From: Leptolyngbyaceae cyanobacterium C42_A2020_001
GTDB lineage: Bacteria > Cyanobacteriota > Cyanobacteriia > Leptolyngbyales > Leptolyngbyaceae
Assembly (NCBI GenBank): GCA_015272515.1
Contig: JACYLN010000111.1
Span: 1 to 64,000 of the forward strand
Reading direction: 5' to 3'
Length of the DNA: 64,000 nucleotides
Part shown: one piece after another, positions 32,912-41,793 of the stretch
How the letters are laid out: each line of letters begins with the position of its first letter
Numbering within the stretch: position 1 is the stretch's first letter
Notes under the pieces: model-generated
What the model was told of the DNA's origin: nothing
Databases searched by the model: none
What the model saw: the letters and a program-made list of their open reading frames with translations, nothing else
Translations under genes and position numbers: made by a program

Positions 32912-33994
32912 TCAAGACGGGACCATCAAAGTCTTTGGGCGGGCAAAAATCATCCTCCCAGCGGAGGTTTGGAGAGCACTCGTCACAATTACTTGAATTT
33001 CGCCACCCAAATAGCTACGCCCGTCTTCTACCACTACCATCGTACCGTCTTCCAGATAACCAACCCCTTGCGTCGGTTCCTTCCCTTCCCGCAGAATTTT
33101 CAGATCAATGCTGTCACCAGGCAGGTAAGTGGGACGAACTGATTGAGCAAGATCGTTGATGTTCAGCACGGGAACGGTTTGCACACTGGCAACTTTGCTG
33201 AGGTTGTAATCAGTTGTCAGCAATGTCCCATTGATTTCTTGAGCTAAGCGAATGAGTTTAGCATCAACAGTTGCCACATCTTCGTAGTCAGCCGAGTTAA
33301 TCACAATGCGATCGGGGTAGGCATCTCGAATGCGATTGAGAATATCCAAACCACGCCGCCCACGAGTACGCTTCTGATCGTTCGATGCATCTGCAATGTT
33401 TTGTAGCTCCTGCAACACAAACTGTGGCACTAAAATTTGCCCTTCTAAAAAACCTGTTGCCAACAGTTCTTCAATTCGCCCATCAATAATGCAACTCGTG
33501 TCTAACAACTTTGTTGCTGCTGGCTTTAAAGTTCCTTCCGACACAAGCAGCGTTTCAAAGGAGCTAGGGTTAATCAATCGCAGCAACGCCCGACCATGAA
33601 TATCTGCCAGAGAAATTCCCGTGAATGCAAAAAGCACACTGCCCACCAGCGCAATCAGCGGTTTGATAAACGAAAACTCTGGTGGAATGGGCAACAAGAA
33701 AGTAGGAGCCAGCAACAGGTTAGCAACCAGCAAACCGATTACTAACCCGATCGCCCGACTCAACAAGATATCAGCAGGCATAGCGCGAACCTGTTTTTCC
33801 AGTCGTCGATAAGCTTGCTGCACCGATAACCCGATCGCGAAACCGAGCAAAGCACCAAACCCAGCAGCAACAAATCGCAGCGCTGTTTCATTAGAGACTT
33901 GCGACAGAACCTGGCTGGGCAAATCTTCAATGCTGTTAAAGCCAATCCCCGCCCCTGCCAGGATGAATGAGATAATAATGATGGCATCAAGCAT
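32912..33994 (-). CDS. Membrane-anchored PIN-TRAM protein (YacL-like)
   Basis: The 360-residue protein has four hydrophobic segments in the first 135 residues (MLDAIIIISFILAGAGIGF, FVAAGFGALLGFAIGLSV, AIGLVIGLLVANLLL and PLIALVGSVLFAFTGI). A PIN nuclease domain follows (about 160-300, KLLDTSCIIDGRIEEL with acidic residues, TLLTTDYNLSKVA), and a TRAM-like RNA-binding C-terminus contains GVGYLEDGTMVVVEDGRSYLGGEIQV. This is the YacL family, proposed RNA nucleases, widely conserved in Gram-positives and cyanobacteria. CTCGAAT/ATTCGAG (34024-34045) lies about 30 bases before the start and may be an operator. Function of the family is poorly known. Confidence 0.85.
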   Translation of the reverse strand: MLDAIIIISFILAGAGIGFNSIEDLPSQVLSQVSNETALRFVAAGFGALLGFAIGLSVQQAYRRLEKQVRAMPADILLSRAIGLVIGLLVANLLLAPTFLLPIPPEFSFIKPLIALVGSVLFAFTGISLADIHGRALLRLINPSSFETLLVSEGTLKPAATKLLDTSCIIDGRIEELLATGFLEGQILVPQFVLQELQNIADASNDQKRTRGRRGLDILNRIRDAYPDRIVINSADYEDVATVDAKLIRLAQEINGTLLTTDYNLSKVASVQTVPVLNINDLAQSVRPTYLPGDSIDLKILREGKEPTQGVGYLEDGTMVVVEDGRSYLGGEIQVIVTSALQTSAGRMIFARPKTLMVPS

Positions 33995-34240
33995 AAATTT
34001 TGGTGGTTTTGGGGGAACGGTAACTCGAATCTAATGAAATTCGAGGTTGCCAGTCTAGCTTGAAGTCAGTGGAACGGGCAAAAAAGTGTTCGACATAACA
34101 GAAACAGGCACTGGAACTGACTCGGTGTCAGGCTGACATGGATTCATTATACTCTTCGCGCTCTATTCTACTTTCGTCAGTAATGTGGTAGGCACTGTCT
34201 CCCCTGTCTTCCTGCTGTCCATTTCCCGTTCCCAATTTCC

Positions 34241-35491
34241 ATGTCTCCTGTGCGTTCTGCCTATATCCACATTCCCTTTTGCCGCAGGCGTTGCTATTAC
34301 TGCGATTTTCCTGTGTCTGTGGTAGGTGATAAACCGCCGGGCGGCAGTGGAGCACAAATTAATGGCAGCAATTCAGGGACAATTGCTCAGTACGTTCAAG
34401 TGCTCTGTCAGGAAATCCGCCAATATGTAAGCTCTGGTGAGTTGTTGCAAACGGTTTTCTTTGGAGGCGGGACTCCGTCATTGCTCTCGGTGGAGCAACT
34501 CAACCAGATTTTGACAGCGCTGGATCAGCAGTTTGGCATTGCTACCGATGCTGAAATTTCAATGGAAATTGATCCGGCAACGTTTGATTTAGCACAAGTC
34601 AAAGGATACAAGGCGGCTGGAGTAAATCGTGTCAGTTTAGGAGTGCAGGCATTTCAACCAGAATTGTTGCAGGTAGCAGGGCGATCGCACACCGTCGCAG
34701 ACATTCTGATGGCTGTAGATCTAATTCAGCAAGCAGGATTTACGAACCTCAGTCTAGATTTAATCTCTGGCTTACCCCACCAAACCTTAGAGCAGTGGGA
34801 AGAATCGCTAGAACAGGCGATCGCCCTTTCTCCCACCCATCTCTCTTGCTATGACTTGATTGTCGAAGCCGGTACACCCTTCAGTCGGCAATACAAGCTG
34901 GGAAACACCCCTCTGCCTTCTGATGAAATGGCGGCAGAGATGTACCGCACAGCCCAGCGCCTGTTGGCTGCTAACAAGTTTGAGCATTACGAAATTTCTA
35001 ATTACGCCAAACCAGGGTATCAGTGTCAGCACAATCGGGTGTACTGGAAAAATCGTCCCTTTTATGGGTTTGGCATGGGAGCAACCAGTTACTTGTATGG
35101 TGAGCGGTTTGCCCGCCCCCGCAAAACCTGGGAGTATTACGAGTGGGTGAAGCAGGAGGGCAGAAGAGAGAAGGCAGTTGGGGAGGATGAGAGAGTCAGA
35201 AGTCAGACGAGAGTGGGGAAACCTGCGCTGGACTTGCTGGATACACTAATGCTGGGGTTACGACTGGCTGAGGGGCTGGATATGGCATGGTTGATTGAGC
35301 AGTTTGGAGAGGAGGCGATCGCGCGACTGTGGAAATGCCTTCAGCCTTATTTGCAAGATGGATTGGTGGCGATCGTGCCAGCACCAAAGGACGATCAACT
35401 GCCAACTTCAAGCCATTTGAGGTTGACTGATCCTGAGGGCTTTTTGCTGTCTAACGTGGTGCTGACGACAATTTTTGAGGAATTTGAGTAA
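34241..35491 (+). CDS. hemW: HemW-type radical SAM protein
   Basis: The 416-residue protein has AYIHIPFCRRRCYYCDFP, with Cys14, Cys18 and Cys21 for the 4Fe-4S cluster, FFGGGTPSLL, and GVNRVSLGVQAFQ. The extra first-position cysteine typical of true HemN (Cys-x-x-x-Cys-x-x-Cys-x-Cys) is absent, as in HemW, which inserts heme and is not the oxidase. Near residue 305 a segment rich in Arg, Glu and Lys (EGRREKAVGEDERVRSQTR) is encoded by a purine-rich low-complexity tract. The family name HemN is still often used for such proteins. Confidence 0.88.
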   Translation: MSPVRSAYIHIPFCRRRCYYCDFPVSVVGDKPPGGSGAQINGSNSGTIAQYVQVLCQEIRQYVSSGELLQTVFFGGGTPSLLSVEQLNQILTALDQQFGIATDAEISMEIDPATFDLAQVKGYKAAGVNRVSLGVQAFQPELLQVAGRSHTVADILMAVDLIQQAGFTNLSLDLISGLPHQTLEQWEESLEQAIALSPTHLSCYDLIVEAGTPFSRQYKLGNTPLPSDEMAAEMYRTAQRLLAANKFEHYEISNYAKPGYQCQHNRVYWKNRPFYGFGMGATSYLYGERFARPRKTWEYYEWVKQEGRREKAVGEDERVRSQTRVGKPALDLLDTLMLGLRLAEGLDMAWLIEQFGEEAIARLWKCLQPYLQDGLVAIVPAPKDDQLPTSSHLRLTDPEGFLLSNVVLTTIFEEFE

Positions 35492-35669
35492 AGCAATCTC
35501 CTTCGCAGGGCGGACGCATGACTCATCAATCCCCACCCACTCAAGCATCTTCGGCACGATCTGCCTTTTGTCTACCCTTGAACAAGCAAAACCTCTGTCT
35601 GGGGGTCGGTTTGGACGCTGAGCCGAATGCAGTAGAAGTAGAGTACAAAATTGATGGAGATTGTATTCT

Positions 35670-36113
35670 ATGAAACTGAATTATTTGAACAAGCCTCTAT
35701 CTGCTGTAGGACGCTGGATCGCAACTGCATTGTTTTGTGTAGCAGCGATCGCTTTTGTGTGGCAAGGCAGCTTCTTCTCAAACACGGCAGCATGGGCTGG
35801 TTCTACGTATATGATTGCAACGGCAGATGCGGGCAATCAGGTTAAAGATAAAGTCAATAAAGATGCCGGACGGGCTAAAGGCTTTATTCGTGACACCGCA
35901 GATAAGGTTGAACAAACCGCCAACAAAAACGCCCGTCGTGTTGAAAATGCCACCGACAATGACAATAATCTTCTGGAGCGCCGGGCTAAAAGCGATCGCG
36001 ACCTGATTGAGAAGCGGGCAGAAGAAGATGCATCTCGCACTCAAGAAGCCGTTGATAATACCAAAAACGCGGTCAAGCGCGCCGTTGATGGCATTAAAGA
36101 TGCTTTCAACTAG
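35670..36113 (+). CDS. Exported amphipathic-helix protein, 147 residues
   Basis: An ATG nine bases after the usual frame start is chosen. A signal-like segment (TALFCVAAIAFVWQGSFF) is followed by TAAWAGS. The mature part is a long charged helix with 11-residue-like periodicity (KDKVNKDAGRAKGFIRDTADKVEQTANKNARRVENATDN, then KRAVDGIKDAF). It recalls LEA- or apolipoprotein-like stress helices, and in cyanobacteria similar proteins are common and uncharacterised. A ribosome-binding site (GGAG) is about 11 bases upstream. The gene ends in a good terminator. Confidence 0.6.
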   Translation: MKLNYLNKPLSAVGRWIATALFCVAAIAFVWQGSFFSNTAAWAGSTYMIATADAGNQVKDKVNKDAGRAKGFIRDTADKVEQTANKNARRVENATDNDNNLLERRAKSDRDLIEKRAEEDASRTQEAVDNTKNAVKRAVDGIKDAFN

Positions 36114-36178
36114 CTGCTGAACTGCATCAGCAATTCCATAAGACAGTCAAATCATTTGAAGCAATCCTAAAAAACATT

Positions 36179-36211
36179 TGCGGTCAGGTCATTGATTCTG
36201 ACCGCATTTTT
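36179..36211 (+). terminator. Rho-independent terminator
   Basis: TGCGGTCAG (36179-36187) pairs with CTGACCGCA (36198-36206), followed by five T to 36211. It ends the amphipathic-helix gene. Confidence 0.85.
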
Positions 36212-36293
36212 GATGCATTGCAGCACTTTTTCATACGGAACAATCTCGTCTGGGCGTGAAGTCTGAAAACACACAGATGCGATCGCAGACTCT

Positions 36294-37670
36294 ATGTTTC
36301 TGGCTCAAGGCATTCCCGCCATCCCCGACTTAACTCAACCTCAAACACTGCTGCAATTTGGACAACACGTACTCCAGTTCAGTCAGTGGTTCTTAGTGTT
36401 CCTGGCAGGAGTAGGATTGGTCTTGGCCGCGATGAATTTTTCGTACCGCAATCCGCGCCCTGCCCAGCTAGAAACCGACCTGACAAATTACGGGCAAATT
36501 TGGAACGGAGTGCGACACGGTCTGCTGGTCGTCGTGATTTTAGTCATCGGCTTCTTTCTCTGTTCCACGCTTGCCAACCGCTATCACCATTGGGAACGAG
36601 ACAAAATCAGCCGCGTGGCAGGTAGCGTTGCCGGGGAACGAGTCGAGCATCTTGCTCCACTGGTGCGCTATTCCGTGGAGGAGCCGTTTACCACCATCAC
36701 CTATATCGATGGCAAACCTACCGAAGTTGAAAAACGCCGCCAGGTTGACCGATTCCTCGCTCCCAGTAGCACTGAGGCAGAAACAACCATCACGCTAGCC
36801 ACCGATCCAGCAACCTCACGAATCATCTACCAATCCAATTTCAAGGGCACGTTTCAGGTCACCAATTCCCTCGACGTAACGCAAGATTTTGTGTTTGAGA
36901 CGCCGCTGCCTGTTGGCTACACACTGTTGCAAGATTACCGCGTTGAGCGGCAAGGCAAACGCCTAGAGCCAGAAAATCAGGGGGAGTACCGGTTTCCAGT
37001 CAAACTGGTACCAGGAGAAACGACTCGGTTTCAGGTGAGTTACAAGGCGCAGGGCGCACCTCGCTGGGTGTATAACGCCAATGGGCGATCGCTCGCCAAA
37101 TTCCGCCTTACCGTCTTGGCAGACTTCCCCAACGCCGATTTCGCCAGCGGCATCCTCCCCACCGAAACGCAAACCGAGGGGCAGGGAACCCGCTTCACCT
37201 GGGCATTTGAAGAGAACGTATCAGGACAAAACCCGTTTGGAGTCTTCACGGCAACCCAACGCTTCCAAAACACAGGCATCTTGCCACGCCTCTTGCTGCT
37301 AGCTCCAGGCATTTTGCTGTGGTGGTTGCTGCTGCTTTACCTGACAACGCCCCTACGGTTGCAGGATGTGGCGATCGCGGCAGCAGTCTTTTTTGCCTGC
37401 CTGCTAGCGCTCACCTATGCCAGCCGTATCATGGATGCCAAATTAGTCTGGGGTGCGTTGCTCTGGGTGTTGCTGGCGTTTGGCTGGGGTGTGGGTACTC
37501 AAAATCACAAATTGGGCAGTGTGGCAGCAACCTTGTGCGGAGCGGTGTTGCCCGTGATGGCATTCCTCGTTCCCTATACAGGATTGACCCTGGGAGCGGC
37601 AGGCTTACTGTCGGCTGGGTTGCTGCTGAAGCGGTATTACACAGAAAGTTCTCGGCTTACGCCCGTTTAA
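36294..37670 (+). CDS. Polytopic membrane protein with large exported domain (CreD-like layout)
   Basis: The 458-residue protein has two N-terminal membrane helices (about 32-48 and 76-95), a beta-rich soluble domain to about residue 345 (TYIDGKPTEVEKRRQVDRF, FVFETPLPVGYTLLQDYRVE, RFTWAFEENVSGQNPFGVF) and then about five closely spaced helices to the end. This order, a big extracytoplasmic domain flanked by helices, resembles inner-membrane proteins of the CreD type. I cannot assign a family with certainty. It is followed by filler DNA and then the DUF4336 gene. Confidence 0.5.
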   Translation: MFLAQGIPAIPDLTQPQTLLQFGQHVLQFSQWFLVFLAGVGLVLAAMNFSYRNPRPAQLETDLTNYGQIWNGVRHGLLVVVILVIGFFLCSTLANRYHHWERDKISRVAGSVAGERVEHLAPLVRYSVEEPFTTITYIDGKPTEVEKRRQVDRFLAPSSTEAETTITLATDPATSRIIYQSNFKGTFQVTNSLDVTQDFVFETPLPVGYTLLQDYRVERQGKRLEPENQGEYRFPVKLVPGETTRFQVSYKAQGAPRWVYNANGRSLAKFRLTVLADFPNADFASGILPTETQTEGQGTRFTWAFEENVSGQNPFGVFTATQRFQNTGILPRLLLLAPGILLWWLLLLYLTTPLRLQDVAIAAAVFFACLLALTYASRIMDAKLVWGALLWVLLAFGWGVGTQNHKLGSVAATLCGAVLPVMAFLVPYTGLTLGAAGLLSAGLLLKRYYTESSRLTPV

Positions 37671-37677
37671 GAGAAAG

Positions 37678-37810
37678 AGAATCGGGGAGAAATTGGAGAT
37701 TGAGGATTGAAGATTGGTAATAGGCAGTCGGGGATAGGGAAGATGGGTAGGTGGCATTTTGCTCACCTGCTCCTCCACTCACTCACCTCTTGCCTCCTGG
37801 CTCCTGCTCT
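37678..37810. repeat. Low-complexity element with G-rich and C-rich arms
   Basis: A purine-rich arm (GGAGATTGAGGATTGAAGATTGG and similar) is followed by a C-rich arm with CTCACC/CTCC repeats. The layout is the same as at 8592-8792. The open frame through it into the DUF4336 gene is not taken as coding. Confidence 0.55.
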
Positions 37811-37832
37811 AACAACTGACTTGGAATCCTCA

Positions 37833-39131
37833 ATGTTGTGGTCTAGCATGAGAGATCAACGATGGGCGATCGCGAAGTCACAGGGCATGGGATTCATCCA
37901 CACAAATGAAAAAGCAGGTCAACTAGAAGAGGCAACCAGGGTTGCGAAAGATTGGTTTTGGCGGTTCTGGTATTTAGTACCGCTCTACCCCTACAGCAAA
38001 CGGCGCACTCTACGGCGAGAAGTGGTCAAAGACACGATTTGGACATTTGACCAGATGCAGGGCATTCTCTACGTGGTAGTACCAATTCGGATGACGGTGG
38101 TGAAGCTGGCAGCGGGGGGATTGCTGGTTTATGCACCCGTTGCACCCACGGCTGAATGCTTGCAACTGATGAATGAGCTGGTGGAGCAACATGGCGAGGT
38201 GAAGTACATCATCCTGTCAACGATTTCGGGGTTGGAGCATAAGGTATTTGTCGGTCCATTTGCCCGCTATTTCCCTAATGCCCAAGTGTTCATTGCACCG
38301 GGACAGTGGAGTTTCCCGCTGAATTTGCCCCTGAGTTGGCTGGGCTTTCCGATGAAGCGAACTCAAGTTTTGCCAGAGTACAGTTGCAATGCCCCGTTTG
38401 GGGATGAGTTTGAGTATGCCATCCTGGGACCCATTGATTTGGGCCCGGGAAAGTTTGCCGAGGTGGCTCTATACCATCCGCGATCGCGCACCTTGCTGGT
38501 TACCGATTCGGTCGTTTCGGTACCTGATGAGCCACCAGACATTGTTGAACTTGACCCGTACCCGCTGCTGTTCCACGCCAAAGACACGGCGTTTGACGTG
38601 GTAGAGAATACGGCTGAAAATCGCCGCAAGGGCTGGCACCGGATGATGCTGTTTGCGTTTTTCTTTCGCCCCAGTGCGCTGGAACCTGTGAAAACCTGGC
38701 GTTCCATTCGGGATGCTTTCAAAGCACCCGATCGCTCTAAACGGGCGTACTTTGGCTGGTTTCCGTTTAAGTGGAATGAAAAATGGCAGCGATCGTTTGA
38801 GGCACTGCGCGGGAATGGACGCTTATTTGTTGCCCCAATTTTGCAAACGTTAATTCTCAACCGTGCCCCGCAAGAAACCATTGATTGGGCAAATGATGTC
38901 GCTGGCTGGGATTTTCAGCGAATTATTCCCTGCCATCTGGATGGACCAGTTGATGCCACGCCGCGTCAGTTTCGCCAAGCATTCGCCTTCTTAGAAAAAT
39001 CAACTTCCGAAACAGACACCTTCGATGTAGAGAGTCATCCCTTACCAGACGAAGACTTTGAACTGTTGCGCGAATTGGATAAAGGCCTAAGTCGCACGCG
39101 ATTGGTGCCAGCGGCAAAAGAAAAAATTTAA
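37833..39131 (+). CDS. DUF4336 protein (metallo-beta-lactamase-like fold)
   Basis: From the ATG at 37833 the protein has 432 residues; a further ATG at 37848 is possible. RVAKDWFWRFWYLVPLYPYSKRRTLRREVV, VPIRMTVVKLAAGGLLVYAPVAPTAECL and KYIILSTISGLEHKVFVGPFARYFPNA are typical of DUF4336, a family found widely in cyanobacteria and plants and related to MBL hydrolases. The histidines in ISGLEHK and in CHLDGPV may bind metal. The function is not known to me. There is no signal peptide. The spacer upstream is low-complexity DNA. Confidence 0.7.
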   Translation: MLWSSMRDQRWAIAKSQGMGFIHTNEKAGQLEEATRVAKDWFWRFWYLVPLYPYSKRRTLRREVVKDTIWTFDQMQGILYVVVPIRMTVVKLAAGGLLVYAPVAPTAECLQLMNELVEQHGEVKYIILSTISGLEHKVFVGPFARYFPNAQVFIAPGQWSFPLNLPLSWLGFPMKRTQVLPEYSCNAPFGDEFEYAILGPIDLGPGKFAEVALYHPRSRTLLVTDSVVSVPDEPPDIVELDPYPLLFHAKDTAFDVVENTAENRRKGWHRMMLFAFFFRPSALEPVKTWRSIRDAFKAPDRSKRAYFGWFPFKWNEKWQRSFEALRGNGRLFVAPILQTLILNRAPQETIDWANDVAGWDFQRIIPCHLDGPVDATPRQFRQAFAFLEKSTSETDTFDVESHPLPDEDFELLRELDKGLSRTRLVPAAKEKI

Positions 39132-39222
39132 CTCAGCGATCGCAGCTTAGCCTATCCTCTTTCTCATTCAGCTTGTTATCTTGAATTAACAAAGCTTTAA
39201 CCCTCACTTCTAAAAAACCTCA

Positions 39223-40413
39223 ATGAGCCACGCTGCACCAACTATCAGGATGCGCCTGTTTTCGCTAACTCAGCTTCTGATGGTGCTTTGGGAGTTAGTC
39301 CTGGCAGCAGCAATTGGGTTGGGGTTGCTATTTCTTGGCGCGGATGGTGCTGCCTGGATTTTGGGAGGGATTGTGTCAGGCGCGATCGCCTTCTTAATCA
39401 GCCATCAAGCTTTGAATATCAGCGTGGCACCTAACCGCACCGCTCGCAAAATTGGTCAGCTCCTGGTTGGGCTAACGGTTGGCTTCTCGGTGCAGCACAG
39501 CAACTTGTTGGCACTGTCTACCGAGATTCCGCTGTTCCTGCTGCTAACTGGGTGCCTGCTCTTGGGCGGAATCGTTGTTGCTGCTATGTATGCCAGGTTA
39601 GAAAAAACAGATTTACTCACTGCTCTCCTGGCAACTACTCCCGGCAACATTGGCGTGATGGCAAGCATTGCCGCAGACTACGGCAGCAATCCAGCGCTGG
39701 TATCGCTAGTGCAGCTCATGCGGTTTACCCTCGTGACCTTTGCCATTCCCTTGCTCTCGAATGTGACTCACCCATCCGATCCCTGGGCAACGCTGCACGC
39801 TCTCACGCAGCACCCCATTGATCTCCATTCCTGGTATTTATTCTGGCTGGTTTTAGTTTTGTTACTGGCAGGGATGAGTGTCAGGGTTGGGGCACTGCTG
39901 CGGCTGCCCGTACCAGGGCTGCTTTGTCCGTTGATAGTTGGCATTGGTTTCAATACGCTATTTAGCGCAGTGCCGTTTTTCCCCGTGGTTGATTTCAATC
40001 CACCAGCTTTACTGAACCTGCTGGGTCAAATTCTGCTGGGCATCACGATTGGGGAATATTGGGGCATGAATCCCAAATTGGGCACGGCTGCGATCGCCCG
40101 TGCCACCATTCCAGCCATCCTCACACTAGTCGCAGGGTTGAGCGTTGCCGGAATTGCCAAATTGCTGACTTCCTGGGATTGGCTCACCTGTTTGCTGGTG
40201 ACGGCTCCAGGTGGCTCGCCTGAAATGATCTGGATTGCCCTGACACTAAATCAAGATGTGGAAGTGGTAACCGCTGGTCATTTAGTCAGGCTGATTGCGA
40301 TCAATGCCCTGTTGCCGTTGATGATTTCGGCAGTGGGGTATGTGCAGCGATCGCCCCATTTGATTCCTATCAGAAACTGGCTTACTTCCAGCCAAAATAC
40401 TTCTGAGACATAA
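39223..40413 (+). CDS. AbrB-family (PF05145-like) membrane protein
   Basis: The 396-residue protein has about ten hydrophobic segments in two similar halves. The repeated block at about 60-180 contains ARKIGQLLVGLTVGFSV and LLATTPGNIGVMASIA, and the second at about 260-360 contains LLGQILLGITIGEYW and LVTAPGGSPEMIWIA. The ATTPGN and TAPGGSPEM motifs are the two halves of the family signature. The name AbrB refers to an old misannotation; it is a membrane transporter or regulator of unknown substrate. The cytochrome b561-like gene follows 32 bases downstream, so they may be cotranscribed. Confidence 0.78.
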   Translation: MSHAAPTIRMRLFSLTQLLMVLWELVLAAAIGLGLLFLGADGAAWILGGIVSGAIAFLISHQALNISVAPNRTARKIGQLLVGLTVGFSVQHSNLLALSTEIPLFLLLTGCLLLGGIVVAAMYARLEKTDLLTALLATTPGNIGVMASIAADYGSNPALVSLVQLMRFTLVTFAIPLLSNVTHPSDPWATLHALTQHPIDLHSWYLFWLVLVLLLAGMSVRVGALLRLPVPGLLCPLIVGIGFNTLFSAVPFFPVVDFNPPALLNLLGQILLGITIGEYWGMNPKLGTAAIARATIPAILTLVAGLSVAGIAKLLTSWDWLTCLLVTAPGGSPEMIWIALTLNQDVEVVTAGHLVRLIAINALLPLMISAVGYVQRSPHLIPIRNWLTSSQNTSET

Positions 40414-40445
40414 TTGGGTTGTTGCTGCGATAGCCCTCCAACCTT

Positions 40446-41036
40446 ATGAGAATTACACCTTACCAACCGTTACTGCTCCGCCTGCTCCACGGTATTAGCG
40501 CCTTGCTGGTGTTGGGTGCCTGGGCAACCGGTTTCTTAGTGTATGACAGTTGGGACAGGCGCTTTGGTGGGTTAGGGGTTACCACTCGCGATCGCAACCT
40601 GATTGATATTCACGGTACTTTTGGCTTTTTCTTGTTTTTTGTTTTCATTGCCTTTGCCATTTACAGCCTTTCCATTGGACGCAAACGCCTGATTCAACGC
40701 GAGTCCTTAAGCCAATTAACCCAGCTTGGCAGACCGATCTGGTGGGTAGCACTGCAACGAGTCACCAATACCACCATGCTGGCAGCCGCTACGTTAGCAG
40801 TTGGTTCTGGCAAACTCCAAGATGAGAACTGGTTACCCAACGGCGAACTACATCACATCGCTTACTTTGTGCATCTGACTGCCTGGGTCTTGATTATCTT
40901 GAGCATCGCTGCCCATGTGTTAATGAGCGCCAAAGTCGGCGGCATTCCCTTACTGCTTTCCATGACCACCCTAAAAACCCGCTCCGATGATTGGCTAGTC
41001 AAAAAGATTCAGAAGTTCGCCCGAAGCAAAAAATGA
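40446..41036 (+). CDS. Cytochrome b561-like membrane protein
   Basis: The 196-residue protein has four membrane helices. Histidines that could bind two hemes lie in LRLLHGISALL, IDIHGTFGFFLFF, LHHIAYFVHLTAWV and AAHVLMSAKVGG. This is the layout of the Ni-hydrogenase/cytochrome b561 type, electron carriers across the membrane. No soluble redox partner is next to it. It follows the AbrB-family gene closely. The heme ligands are inferred from position and not proven. Confidence 0.7.
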   Translation: MRITPYQPLLLRLLHGISALLVLGAWATGFLVYDSWDRRFGGLGVTTRDRNLIDIHGTFGFFLFFVFIAFAIYSLSIGRKRLIQRESLSQLTQLGRPIWWVALQRVTNTTMLAAATLAVGSGKLQDENWLPNGELHHIAYFVHLTAWVLIILSIAAHVLMSAKVGGIPLLLSMTTLKTRSDDWLVKKIQKFARSKK

Positions 41037-41148
41037 GAGAACAGGTCGAATTAAGACGATGCAGAGTTTCCCCAGGTAGAGGTCTTGTGCCTACCCTGTA
41101 ATGGTTAGAGCAATCACGAGATTTCACCGGGAGTTCAAATGCCCGCCC

Positions 41149-41793
41149 TTAGCCATCTTGTAAGCGGCGAAGTTCTTCGTGCGTGTTTAACGCAATTTGC
41201 AACGCTTCATTCAAAATGCGTCCGTGTTCACTGGCTTGGTCCGCCACTTGTAGAGACGTGAGTGCATAGATGTTGTTATCAAACAGGATGGCGTTGTTGG
41301 CAATAAAGTCGTTGTTTTCTCGCAGAATGCGTTCGGTTTTGAGTGCCCGCACCAGATCTTCTCGCGTCAACCAGAGAGCGTGCAGCACTTGCTCCCGATC
41401 TTGGATGGCAACGCTGCTATTGCCCGCATCTTCGAGTTGATCATTAATCGCGATCGCCCGCACCACTGAATTAAACTGCTTCACATCTGCAACCAGGTTT
41501 CGCAGCGGCGGAGAGGCAGATTCTTTCAGCCAGCGCCAGCGGTGATAAATCGCCGTGCCAACTCCTAGAATTGCGCTAATCCAAAAATGGGCTTGCCAGG
41601 TGAGGGTTAATGGCGAAATCGATGCCAGAACGATGCGAAGGAGGGCGATCGCGCCATAATCTAGCGTGAAGTACCACAGGCTCAGCCAACCCACTCGCAC
41701 CCAGAACGGCGCAAAGATATGGCGGGGTGCAAACCCAATCAGCCGTCGCAGTTCTCCTTTGGAGATTTCTAAACCCTGAAGGTCAGGTTTCAT
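41149..41793 (-). CDS. Two-helix membrane protein coupled to spoIIM
   Basis: From the ATG at 41793 the protein has 214 residues; the same frame is open for 41 codons upstream inside the spoIIM-like gene, with an ATG at 41916. Two hydrophobic segments (about 35-55 and 65-90, WLSLWYFTLDYGAIALLRIVL and FWISAILGVGTAIYHRW) precede a charged helix-rich tail (AIQDREQVLHALWLTREDLVRALKTERILREN, then SEHGRILNEALQIALNTHEELRRL). The start overlaps the spoIIM stop by 11 bases, which implies translational coupling. I recognise no family. A partner of SpoIIM is a reasonable guess. Confidence 0.55.
   Translation of the reverse strand: MKPDLQGLEISKGELRRLIGFAPRHIFAPFWVRVGWLSLWYFTLDYGAIALLRIVLASISPLTLTWQAHFWISAILGVGTAIYHRWRWLKESASPPLRNLVADVKQFNSVVRAIAINDQLEDAGNSSVAIQDREQVLHALWLTREDLVRALKTERILRENNDFIANNAILFDNNIYALTSLQVADQASEHGRILNEALQIALNTHEELRRLQDG

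Noticed and set aside
38363-38881. 172-codon antisense ORF in the DUF4336 gene
   Set aside because: Shadow ORF in a gene with clear family motifs; no start signal.
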